Shown: positions 10,573 to 19,435 of the stretch, one piece after another
Layout of the letters: each line of letters begins with the position of its first letter
How positions within the stretch are numbered: position 1 is the first letter of the stretch
Assembly: GCA_905221605.1 (NCBI GenBank)
Contig: CAJNDS010000153.1
Span: forward strand, 190,001 to 213,615
Length of the DNA: 23,615 nucleotides
Direction of reading: 5' to 3'
Source: Symbiodinium natans
Taxonomy: Eukaryota; Sar; Dinophyceae; Suessiales; Symbiodiniaceae
Position numbers and translations under genes: made by a program
The notes under the pieces: model-generated
What the model saw: the letters and a program-made list of their open reading frames with translations, nothing else
The model's database searches: none
Told to the model about the DNA's origin: nothing

Positions 10573-10639
10573 GGGTTTAGGGTTTAGGGTTTAGGGTTTA
10601 GGGTTTAGGGTTTAGGGTTTAGGGTTTAGGGTTTAGGGT
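10573..10639 (+). repeat. perfect interstitial telomeric array (TTTAGGG)9
   Basis: Sixty-seven bases of uninterrupted GGGTTTA periodicity, about nine and a half units with no mismatch. It is the cleanest and presumably youngest tract in the window. Confidence 0.96.
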
Positions 10640-12410
10640 AGAATCGATGTTACGGGTTGGTCTTGGGCCTTGTTGCTTTGGGGACTGCCTTGAGATTGGC
10701 TCTGGATGCTACCCGAAGTGCAGTATGTCGATTGCCATCCCGCAGTCATGTCATTTCTCAGAACTCATTGCATCCCGATACAAGACCGCGGACACATGCA
10801 CTGGAAAACTTCTCAGGCACGCCGTCAAGCCGCCGGAGTCCTCAAAGAAGCAGGCTTCGAGATTGGGTCCCGGGTTCGGATTGCGACATCTTTTGATATG
10901 GCCTACGACGACCTTGGTTCGAAGGGTTACCCAAACGCCCAAACCCTGCGCCCTGCGCCATAAACCCCCGCAGTAATTCTCTCAGGTCAGGAGACAAGCA
11001 ACTCAAAGTATCCTGCGCCTGCCGATCGCATCAGCATGAACTGTCGCCACTCACACCTGGCATCCGGTGCAGATACTGAGGGGCTCAGGCTGTTACTCCA
11101 GATTCCCCGAGCCACGACGAGTCTCCGGCACAACAGTTCCCGACAGGTGCCACCTGCAGCCCACGTGCCGTCGTGGGCTCAATATACTTTCAGCAGGGTT
11201 TACACCAACAACTCCTTCATTCATTAGGGTTTGTGTCTTAGTCTTTCTCAATATTTGTCCTGAATGTACTACGTCGATAGCCATGTACAAGGTGCATGGC
11301 CGAACTGGGGCTCTGCATGAGCGGAAGGATTCATGGAGCAACCATGTCCTTTTCAGAGTCTTTTCAGCGCGCACTGCGCTCACCCAAAGATTTGAGACGT
11401 GAGGCGGGAGGACTGATCGAACATATTATCGCACAGAGGAGTTTAAATTGCTGTTGTTGAAAGAAGCGTGCAGGTCTATATGCCGAAATGCAAATGTCCC
11501 GAAGCATGATGCTCGTCAAAATCCTCTTTGGGGTGGAGAGAAGACCACCTGGAGGAATAGATGAGTTTGGTGGAACTATGTATATATCCAGGAAGCTGGT
11601 CATCATGTGCTGCAACTCTGTTAAACAAGCTGCAAGGCAATTTTTGAGCTTCCAAGAGCAGGGTTCCGACAAACGAAAGGTGGCTCACATCCAATAAAAG
11701 GGACAGGCTGCGAAAGTCAAGGGCCGGGGTTTGGCCAGGCTTTGCCAGCTCCTCAAGCACACTTTGCCCCCATCTCCCCTGTTCCGGCCCAAAGTGTCAG
11801 CTTGGCCGGAACATTTGCCCGAAGACGAGCATCCAAACAAATTTGGAGCCCTGGGCAACGACACGCAAGTAGCGAACTGTCCAGGGGAATCGGCGAAATG
11901 CGCCGTGCCAAAATGCCAAAGCCTCAGCCCATAACCATCTCCAGTCCGAACTCCAGCACCTTGCTAAGGTTCGAGGGCCTTACATCCTACCAGCACGATT
12001 ACATCAAGCATCCCAATCGCCCCAGGCGGCTGCTTGAAGTCTGTGTGTGAAGATCATTGAAATCCTTGCAACTCTTGCGCAATACACCTGATTGCACCTT
12101 CGGAGCTGCAAAAGATCACTTGCCCCGATGTAACCTTGGTGTGGCTTCATGGCACCCGGTGTAAGGTTCAAGGTTCTGGGAGGTTTTGCAGCTCTTCTTG
12201 GCTGGTCTTCAAGTTGAAAGTAACGGCCATGTCGGATTGCTGGGAATGAAGACACCAGCCGCCCGATAAGCAGAGCTTGTGCTCATCGTTCACCCCAGGG
12301 CCCGCAGCCCCATTCAGGGCAATAGTCTCGCACGTGCTCAAGTCTTTCGTGGTTTTACCATCAGCTCATTTGCGCAAGATGAGAAGTGCCGAGGTTGAAG
12401 AAGGCCATCA
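10640..12410. other. intergenic, no gene recognised
   Basis: Many overlapping frames of 60-110 codons on both strands, none with a recognisable domain. An 8-bp-arm hairpin (AGCCCACG/CGTGGGCT) lies at 11158-11179. Nothing else stands out. Confidence 0.5.
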
Positions 12411-12443
12411 ACCCTCAACCCTAAACCCTAAACCCTAAACCCC
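12411..12443 (-). repeat. interstitial telomeric tract (CCCTAAA)
   Basis: One degenerate unit (CCCTCAA) followed by three clean CCCTAAA units. Confidence 0.92.
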
Positions 12444-13354
12444 TGAAATGTCAGCGCAGCTCTTGCAGATCAGCGACTGGGCGGCCGAAGCCACAGATGC
12501 CAGCCTCCGGCCCCTTCGACGCGCCTTGGTGTGCATACCGGCTCTCTACAAGTCACGGCGTAGGATGTCAGCGGGGCAAAGATTGAGCCCCATCTTCGGA
12601 GGTGCATTGATCTTTGACAACGGTTGTTTGGTACTTTAGAGGCCGTAGGCTTTTCTTGGTTCTAGGCTTCTAGACTCTGAATAATGTGCGAATTCAAAAA
12701 CATTCTTTACAATGGCCTTGGGAAATTAGTTAAGGTTTTCTCTACGAAGAGGCTGTTGGGGCGCTCAAAAGCGGCCAAAACCTGCTTCATCACAGACTAC
12801 ATCTCAAGTCTAAAGCCATTGAACCCTCAACTTCAGAATCCTAACCATCTAAGCCATCCAAGCCCTAAACTTCCTAAGCCCAAATTAGCTGATTCGTTTA
12901 GCGGTCGAGTAGAGCGAATTCTGCGTTCAGGAGGCAGCCCTACCCTTGTCCCCTCCAAGTTTCACCGCCCACCCCCCCCCCCACCCACCACCCCCCCAAA
13001 CAACAAAAATGCAAAATCTGAAGCTGCCAAGGGCACCACCACCTACACAACCGACTACAAGCGCTTCCACGTGCCTCAAGCCAGGCACGGCTGAAGCTCT
13101 GGGCTCACATTCTTGGGGGTCTAAGACATGGATAGTTGTTCGGGTTCTGACTCAAAGGCTGTAAATGTGAAGACTCTTCGTGGTCCATGAGCTTGGTGAG
13201 AAAGGGATTTAGGAAGGTTGCCGCTGACGGAACTTAGTGGGCAGCTGCTTGCTGCTCTCATGCCTGGTCAACCAAGACGCTGAATGTCTTGTCAAGTCAT
13301 CTACCATGCAAGGCGCCACGCTTATGGGCGAGGCAGCTCGGTCCAAAGAGTTTG

Positions 13355-13385
13355 CGTGAAGCCCTTCACGCCGGCCTGCAGGCCG
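13355..13385. repeat. two adjacent perfect hairpins
   Basis: CGTGAAG-CC-CTTCACG (13355-13370) is followed two bases later by the 14-nt palindrome CGGCCTGCAGGCCG (13372-13385). The two fully paired stems sit side by side. No gene end adjoins them. Confidence 0.75.
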
Positions 13386-13818
13386 CTTCATCGCGACGGT
13401 GACAATTCACCTGTGCCAGAGCGACGGCCCGAAACAGGCCCAAGCGGCCTACGCCTACCCTGACACAGCAACAAACTCTTAGGAGTCGTTACTAGCTCCG
13501 CCTATCGCGGGACATCGCTGACTCTGACAGGGCGAAGCGTGCCGGTCACGTCCCCATCCAAGCCAGCCTGAACAACGGCCTCATCTGGAGCACAGCCGCG
13601 GACTGCTCTTCCTGTCCAGCCTCCGTGCCGGGGTGTCTCAGCTCGGACCACTCCAGGCAGCTGGACAGACCGCTGTCCAGGGCTTGCGCCTGCACTGATT
13701 GCCAAACTGCAGACGCTCACCTTGGACGCACGGAAGCCGGGCAAGCACAAGGCGAGGCTGTCCTCAGCACCCAGCGCTCTGCCAGCTCATGCTCCGCCTG
13801 AGTTTCATGCTTTGACTG

Positions 13819-13919
13819 TCAGACTGAACTGATCTGATCCTGCCCGGCAAAAGTCCGGGCAAGGAGACGCCGACCCCACACCAAAGGTTGAAAGAGAGGG
13901 AAAAGGAGCTTCAGTCTGA
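13819..13919. repeat. nested inverted repeats
   Basis: Outer arms TCAGACTGAA (13819-13828) and TTCAGTCTGA (13910-13919) pair over all ten bases. An inner stem TGCCCGG/CCGGGCA (13841-13861) has a 7-nt loop. It may be a structured RNA or coincidental arms. I cannot assign a function. Confidence 0.5.
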
Positions 13920-14607
13920 AAACAAAGCTGGGAGATAAAACGTCAGGGACCGAGAACAGAATCTTCAGCAACTTAATCGGAGCAGGGGCTAGGAAAGCAA
14001 TGCATCATGGGTTAGTGAACACGATTTTTGTATCAAGACTTGTGGAGGAATGAAAGCCTCCGGGCTTGCCCGGAAAAGAGAGCGTTAGGGCCAGGGCAAA
14101 ATGCATCAAGAGCTGCGGGAGGCCAGAGCTTTAGGAGAAGTAATTTTGCAGGGAGCCAGGGGTTGCGTCGCGAGCCCCATATGAAGTTCCACTCGCGCAG
14201 TGCCATCATCCAAATGCTCTTCCACCCGCATACAAGTGTAGCAAGATCTCTACGACCTCTACCTGATGTGTCTTGGCTGACCTTGAACAACTCGCAGTCA
14301 TTACCCTGAGCAACCTGCCCTGGAGAAGCTCGGCGAGATAGACATCTCATTTTGCGAAGAGGGACAGATCGTCACTCGAAAGCCCTGGCAAACTTCGCAA
14401 AGCCAGCCTGAGCTTCCGACAGACGGCCTGCAACCCGAACGAAGCCGCCTGAAGCTCCGCCTAGAAAACGTCGTCGGGAACCCTTGTTGCAGACTTTCTG
14501 TGCAGGCCCTTGAAGCCCCAAGATGGCGTCTTGAAGACTGACAAGAATCCCTTCGAGGGTCTGCATCCCAGTCCGGTTGACGAAATGGTTGACAATGTCT
14601 ACTGTTT

Positions 14608-14707
14608 GCTTAAGAACCCCCCAAAAATGCAAATGTTCTTCCCTTATAAGGCTTTATGAGGGTAATAAGGGGATTGTTTTAAACCCCTTTTTTGGGGGTT
14701 CTTAAGC
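14608..14707. mobile_element. MITE-like hairpin, about 100 bp
   Basis: The left end GCTTAAGAACCCCCCAAAAA (14608-14627) and the right end TTTTTGGGGGTTCTTAAGC (14689-14707) are inverted copies differing by one G/C. Both ends contain CTTAAG, so TTAA flanks both arms and may be the target site. The interior has CCTTATAAGG (14642-14651) and the text GGTAATAAGGGGATT, which resembles GGTATTGAGGGGATT inside the element at 16152. There is no coding capacity. It would be a non-autonomous element moved by an enzyme encoded elsewhere. Confidence 0.7.
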
Positions 14708-14960
14708 ATATAGTGGATGTTGAGTTTTGGGGTCGGGGTTTCGGGCGTTTCGGCTTTGGAGCTGCGCTGCCCTCAGCTTAATATCTTGAGATATCTTGAG
14801 GATTCGAGATGAGATGCGGGGGCTGGTTCTTTAGGAGGCACTACCCCCACATCGCCGCACTAGCCCAGGAGTTCCTCTTATAACATAACTCCAGTCATGG
14901 GCAGGCACAGATCTGAATGAGCTCAACGGCACCAGAGTGCAATAGGGACACAACGCACCG

Positions 14961-15004
14961 CTAAACCCTAAACCCTAAACCCTAAACCCTAAACCCTAAA
15001 CCCC
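14961..15004 (-). repeat. interstitial telomeric tract (CCCTAAA)6
   Basis: Six consecutive CTAAACC units without mismatch, ending in CCCC. Confidence 0.95.
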
Positions 15005-15040
15005 TCTCAGGCTTTGGGTCATGCCCAGGATTTTTCGGGT

Positions 15041-15060
15041 ATTTCCCAAAATAGGGGTTC
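15041..15060. mobile_element. solitary hairpin-element arm
   Basis: ATTTCCCAAAATAGGGGTTC matches the core CCCAAAATAGGGG found in both arms of the element at 16152-16259. No partner arm is visible nearby. It sits in the 66-71 bp between two telomeric tracts and may be a remnant of an element broken by their insertion. Confidence 0.4.
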
Positions 15061-15075
15061 AACTTCAAGCCCCTG

Positions 15076-15152
15076 AAACCCCAAACCCCAAACCCCAAAC
15101 CCCAAACCCTAAACCCTAAACCCTAAACCCTACACCCTAAACCCTAAACCCT
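15076..15152 (-). repeat. telomeric tract with AAACCCC-to-AAACCCT switch
   Basis: Four exact AAACCCC units (15076-15103) change at once to AAACCCT units (15104-15131), then one ACACCCT and two more AAACCCT. It forms an inverted pair with the G-strand tract at 15255-15315 across a 102-bp spacer. Confidence 0.93.
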
Positions 15153-15254
15153 GCCTTTTGCTGTCTCTTGCCCGAGGTGCCTCAGAGTACCGCCGAGAGT
15201 ATCTGAAACATCCACTTCAAGGCCCCAGCCAGCGCCTCCATGGGCTGTAATTTC

Positions 15255-15315
15255 GGGTTTAGGGTTTAGGGTGCAGGGTTTAGGGTTTAGGGTTTAGGGT
15301 TTAGGGTTTAGGGTT
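15255..15315 (+). repeat. interstitial telomeric tract (TTTAGGG)
   Basis: Two TTTAGGG units, a TGCAGGG interruption, then five exact units. Opposite orientation to 15076-15152. Confidence 0.95.
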
Positions 15316-16151
15316 CACCCAGGTTCGTGCCAAGGCGTTACCTAGGATATCTATACGCTGGCGGAGCATGTACCGTCAAGGATAGCAAGGGCGGTGGCTG
15401 TGCAGATCATCGGATCAGAGAGGGTTAATTAGATTCCAAAGAACACTGTACTTTTCTCCCATAGTATCCCAATGTTTTGCAAGTCTGCGATCTTGCTCTC
15501 TGCACCCTGTTAATTAATTTTGAGCAGCCGTCGTGCTCACCACCAGTTCTACCTCTGCACCTTTAAGATCTCTAATTCACAGCCTTGTGGATGAGTTTGC
15601 TGTCGTTGCTTGCTGCCTTTCCGGTTGCTTTTCAACCTGTCTTTTCGGGCTAATTTAGAAGTACAAGATTTAGACGTTTAGGGCTCGGATGCCCAGATCT
15701 CCACATGGGGACCTTCAAGGTCGCTTCCCGTGCATGTGTAAATCTGGGAGTCAGGAGGTCTCCGGTCCAGAAGCCGGGATATCTTACTATGTAGACATGC
15801 CAGCCAAGAAATGTAGACATCCCACTCTCGATGCGCACTTGCAGGTACGTCTATTGGCCCGAAGCGCCTGGAACCCTAGGATTTCCAATCCACCTGTAAA
15901 TCATCACGTTGTCGTATGGAAGACACTAGCCACTTGCGCTTGGACTTTCGGCCGAAGGCAAGAAGCCCACGCGTGTGCGCATTCGGCCCTGACTCCTGGT
16001 AAAAATACCCTACCAGCCACAGAGTGCACTTCGCTTTGCCGTACTCTTAGACTCGACGGAATGCTCCCATAGGCCTGTATCCTGCCCATTCCTGCCCACA
16101 ACCTGGGAGGGTAAGTGCCCATGGAAAACACAAGCATTTCGCAGCGCCACA
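15316..16151. other. intergenic, no gene recognised
   Basis: A 127-codon frame (15689-16072) lacks any recognisable motif and is overlapped by minus-strand frames. Nothing else is visible. Confidence 0.5.
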
Positions 16152-16259
16152 ATATGGGGGGGTTTTCCCAAAATAGGGGGACCCTTTTGGGGGGTATTGA
16201 GGGGATTTTTATTTAGATGGGGGTAGAAAAATGGTACCCCTATTTTGGGAACCCCATAT
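16152..16259. mobile_element. MITE-like hairpin, 108 bp
   Basis: The left arm (16152-16183: ATATGGGG..., then TTCCCAAAATAGGGG, then ACC) and the right arm (16233-16259: GGTACCCCTATTTTGGGAA, then CCCCATAT) are inverted copies over about 27 bases, apart from extra G/T bases in the left runs. The terminal ATATGGGG/CCCCATAT is exact. The interior (GGTATTGAGGGGATTTTTAT) matches the interior of the element at 14608 at 16 of 20 positions, so I place both in one family. No coding capacity. Confidence 0.7.
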
Positions 16260-16497
16260 GAAATTCTTGCAACTGGAATTTTCTTACCATTCGCCATGAA
16301 CTGTGAACTTGCTCTTCTCGCCACGGAAGCAATGTTCTTTTCGCCCAGAGCGCAATTACCTATGGGTACAGGGTAGACGAGTTCCAGCCCCCATGTGAAG
16401 ACGACCCACGGATCCAAACACGAAGACAGTCACGAGGATCGCGACCTGATACCCTTGCGCCCCTGAACTGACCAAGAGCTCAGTCTTGTAGGGGTTT

Positions 16498-16553
16498 CCA
16501 AAATTCTGGGACCTCATTGGGGTCCTTATTATAAGGGAATCCCACTATTTTGG
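16498..16553. mobile_element. short hairpin element, related
   Basis: The left arm CCAAAATTCTGGGA and the right arm TCCCACTATTTTGG pair at 12 of 14 positions. The loop holds a smaller perfect stem GGACC/GGTCC and CCTTATTATAAGG, which is nearly the CCTTATAAGG of the element at 14608. The CCAAAAT ends also echo the arms at 16152. It is probably a shortened family member. Confidence 0.5.
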
Positions 16554-16687
16554 CAGTAGCACTTTTGCACCTTGAACTTGTCCACACCCTCCTGCCTGAG
16601 CCCTTTGACGTGCAGGCCCTGAAATCCTCCACATTGAGCCAGACCTCCGAAGGCCGGAGAGCAGGTGTTATCGGGTCTTCGGGCAGA

Positions 16688-16712
16688 GGGTTTAGGGTTT
16701 AGGGTTAAGGGT
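16688..16712 (+). repeat. interstitial telomeric tract (TTTAGGG)
   Basis: Two clean units and a TTAAGGG variant. Confidence 0.9.
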
Positions 16713-17365
16713 TGCAGCACAGTGAAAGTCTGAATTTGGGTTACGGTTACGTCGCCCTTGAAGTTTTTTCGGACAAGGCTCAGGGTTTCGGATTTCAGCC
16801 GCAAGGCTTTTCTGAAACAGCAGTAGATCGTCGGCGACCGGAGTCTGGCTTTTCATTGGGCTTGGAGCTTGTGCGTAGGTGTTGAGCCGTTTTTGAGGGT
16901 GTCGAACAGGCTCCGCTGCTGTCTTGGCAGCCGGAACATCATGCCTAACACACAACAAGCACTACACTACAGAATCGACATACTTGCAGCCACCACGAAA
17001 ACGGAGTAACCAGTCAGAGCCTGGCCCGAGAGATCCCAAGCCATCGGCGCTTGACGGTTCCGGGGTTTCGGACTTGAGTCTAGAGGGTGGCGGGTGCATG
17101 TCATGTGCTTTAGTACCTGAAGTTCATCCACATGAATTTGGTTGACAGTACATCTCCAACTTTAAACTTGAGCCTTCAGCTTTAGGCTCCCTCGAGCATC
17201 ATTCAAGTCTTTGGGTCAAGCGCACTGCCCCAGGAATCCTGAGGGTTGAAAGCTTAGTAGGGCGCGGGCTTGAATGATTTCAAAAAATTATTTTTTCCTG
17301 GCTTTGGGGTCGTTATGGAGTCTGTGGGTTTTCAGAAGAAGTGGGTTGGTGAATGCTGTTGATGC
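16713..17365. other. intergenic, no gene recognised
   Basis: Short frames only. TTTGGGTCAAG at 17210-17220 matches the last 11 bases of the dinoflagellate spliced leader at 10 of 11 positions (see findings), but no gene follows. Confidence 0.5.
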
Positions 17366-17381
17366 CCCTAAACCCTAAACC
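17366..17381 (-). repeat. short telomeric tract (CCCTAAA)2
   Basis: CCCTAAACCCTAAACC, two units, then CCGTAA. Confidence 0.8.
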
Positions 17382-17492
17382 GTAATTGACCGGCTTCCGG
17401 GATCCTGGCCGGAATCCGAGTTTCCCTGCCGAGCCTTGGCCTCCGCGATGTCCAAAGTCCCAAGATTCATCTTATAAGCATTCCTTAAGCAT

Positions 17493-17526
17493 TAAACCCT
17501 AAACCCTAAACCCTAAACCCTAAACC
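17493..17526 (-). repeat. interstitial telomeric tract (CCCTAAA)
   Basis: Nearly five exact units, and the last telomeric tract in the window. None occurs in the following 6 kb. Confidence 0.95.
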
Positions 17527-18798
17527 TTCCGCATCAAATCGACGGCAAAGCTGACCAAAACTTGACAGCCTAAGTTGCAAGCCACCAAGCTTTGACTTGT
17601 CAGGTTGGATGTGTGGCCAAAGCGGCCGGCGACCGAGCAGGTCAGCTGGGGTTGAGATGGCTCTGTGGCAGCAGGGTCTTAGGTCTTAGGGCTGTAGCTG
17701 TAGCTTACTTATCGTGGGCACATGTGTTGATAAGAACCTGTCAGTCTGAGTCTTGCCGTTCCAAGTTAACTTACGTGGCCATATGACTGGGTGCCTGCGG
17801 CAGGGTGCCAGCGGCAGGAGGAACTAGATCAGGACTGGAGGAGTGTGCCTGCAATGGGCGTACGCAGATTTCGGATTTCGGACGGCCTTCCTTTTTCTGA
17901 ATGATTCCAATGGTTGGGCGTATTCACGCGCTGTGTGGCTGTGGGTTTCCTATCGTGAGCCAAGTTTTCGGCACGATTTGTGTTGCTAGCCCTTCGCTTG
18001 TCTCAGTCGAGGACCCAGCTGGCGGCAACTTGCGGACATCTGCTTGTGTCCTGAAAACTAGTGTGCCGAGCATGCTCCCTCTAGTCTCGGGGAATGGCCA
18101 CAAGAGCTGAAGGGTCAAGCAGTTTGGCTCTGACTTCAGGAGTGTAGAATTGAGGTTCAAGGTTTGGGGTATGGAGCCTTTGGCCCAAGCAAGGTATGGC
18201 TTTGGGGGCATATGGTCTGATGTACTGGAGACAAAGAAGCCAAAGGCTGAGCTTGTCTACGAGGCGCTGCAGTTTCACTAGCTGAGGTATGTGCATGTTG
18301 ACTACACGTCTCAAAGCTGCTCAGCAAAGCCCTTTTCACATCACAGGCCTCAGCTCACTTGGCAAGCAGGCTTCCCTTTCATCATGCACGAAGTTGCAAC
18401 GCCGAATTTTGCAAAGGCAGCAACAGCAACCAGACCCCAAAAGTACAGCCTGACTGCTTGCTGAAATCAGCTCAGCTACTAGCAAACACGCAACTGAGGG
18501 GAGCGCCGCAGCTCCAAAACGAGTGCAGATCTGCGATGTGCAACCCCATCACAACCCCAACGATGAAGCAAAGCAGCTTTGGGGCTCTCCAATCTTGACA
18601 AAGGTCGCAGTTCTCCTGCAGGTCGGTTTCGTGTTCGGGCACGGGGCGAATACTTGGGGGGAATACAAAATCTAAGTAAAAGAAAGATTGAGCTGAGCTA
18701 GGAATCCGAATGCAGACACGGCTGGCAAAATCTGCTCGGAAGAAAAGACTGCAAAAATTGGTTGGAAGACTCGGTTTTAGAAGAAGAAGACATGTTAA
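17527..18798. other. intergenic, no gene recognised
   Basis: Only short overlapping frames. GAGCC-TTTGGCCCAAG (18174-18189) resembles the spliced-leader 3' end (see findings). A 14-nt tandem duplication lies at 17789-17816. Confidence 0.5.
17789..17816. repeat. 14-bp tandem duplication
   Basis: GGGTGCCTGCGGCA is followed directly by GGGTGCCAGCGGCA, with one mismatch. Confidence 0.85.
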
Positions 18799-18919
18799 TA
18801 GGGGCCCGAAAAACCTACATAAACATGAGGATCCTACAAACAGGGTTTCGGAATCCCCAATAGGGGCCCTGATACCCAAATAGCACGATCCTCATGTTTA
18901 TGTGGGTTTTGGGCCCCTA
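18799..18919. mobile_element. MITE-like element with long terminal inverted repeats
   Basis: The left arm 18799-18833 starts TAGGGGCCCGAAAAACC and ends ATAAACATGAGGATC. The right arm 18887-18919 starts GATCCTCATGTTTAT and ends GGGCCCCTA. The 33-35-bp arms differ only by two extra bases and about two substitutions. TTAA lies directly before the left end (18795-18798) and one base after the right end (18921-18924), as expected for insertion at TTAA. The 53-bp interior holds another AATAGGGGCCC. No transposase is present. It is the strongest mobile element in the window. Confidence 0.75.
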
Positions 18920-19084
18920 CTTAAGTGAACAGTCGCAAACAGGCAAAGCCTGGTGGAAGTGAGCGGGCCCCCTGAGAAAGAAACACTGTAAATGTTCCCA
19001 TGTGCATACGGAAGAGGGATTTCGCTGCTGCCAAAGTCTTGAAAAAGTCATGGACCATAGAATTCCTTGCCCCAAAAGGGGAGG

Positions 19085-19385
19085 GTCCTGAACTAAGGCT
19101 TGAAAATGCCGGTCCCGGGAACCTGCATGTTGAATTTCAAGTTTCCGGTCCCAGGGGAGAGCCCCGAAGAAGAAACATGTCGAATCTTGAAGTGCCAGGT
19201 CCTGGGGCTGGGGGGGCTGGGGGGGCGAAGGGACTTAACTTCTGCACAACTTCTGAAAATTCTAGGTCCCTGAGGGTGGAACCTCAAGGACCCTATGTCC
19301 CAAAGGGAAGGGCGGGACCTGGAATTTTGAAGGTCTTGATTTGTTAAGAAGCTATAGCTTTGCAATGGGGGACCTGAATTTCTAA
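19085..19385. repeat. degenerate tandem repeat, GGTCC/GAATTT modules
   Basis: Modules of GGTCC(C/T)GGG-like text followed by GAATTT-like text recur: GGTCCCGGGAACC, then TTGAATTTCAAG; GGTCCCAGGGG, then TCGAATCTTGAAG; GGTCCTGGGG; GGTCCCTGAGGG; GGGACCTGGAATTTTGAAGG; and GGGGGACCTGAATTTC. Spacing is irregular (about 45-70 nt). An ATG-started frame of 115 codons (19000-19347) spans most of it and yields Gly/Pro/Arg-rich repeats (ENAGPGNLHVEFQVSGPRG). I think the frame is a by-product of the repeat, not a gene. Confidence 0.55.
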
Positions 19386-19435
19386 TGTTTTTAATAGATC
19401 AGGCCCGGGGGGCGTGGGCGGCGTGGGGGGGCTCT

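Larger units (their letters stand above)
12444..14607. other. intergenic, no accepted gene
   Basis: An ATG-started frame of 136 codons (12684-13094) is Pro/Asn/Lys-rich in the middle because it reads through decayed CCTAAAC-like text and C-runs (about 12968-12997). I do not accept it. A GC-rich part (13.3-13.9 kb) carries the hairpins listed separately. A minus-strand frame at 14372-14632 begins inside the hairpin element at 14608 and matches no family I know. Confidence 0.45.

Noticed and set aside
10900-10935. GGTTCGAAGGG resembling a tRNA B-box
   Set aside because: No matching A-box, acceptor stem or anticodon arm can be drawn around it.
12684-13094. 136-codon proline-rich frame
   Set aside because: The proline-rich middle is a reading of C-runs and decayed CCTAAAC-like text, and no domain is present.
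13841-13861. Stem-loop like a bacterial terminator
   Set aside because: No U-run follows, no gene end adjoins it, and the window is eukaryotic.
812-17526. CRISPR-like array of spaced repeats
   Set aside because: The repeats are telomeric units of varying length and orientation at irregular kilobase spacing, not direct repeats with uniform spacers.
19000-19347. 115-codon Gly/Pro-rich frame
   Set aside because: It is explained by the degenerate nucleotide repeat it crosses. Kept as a repeat, not a gene.
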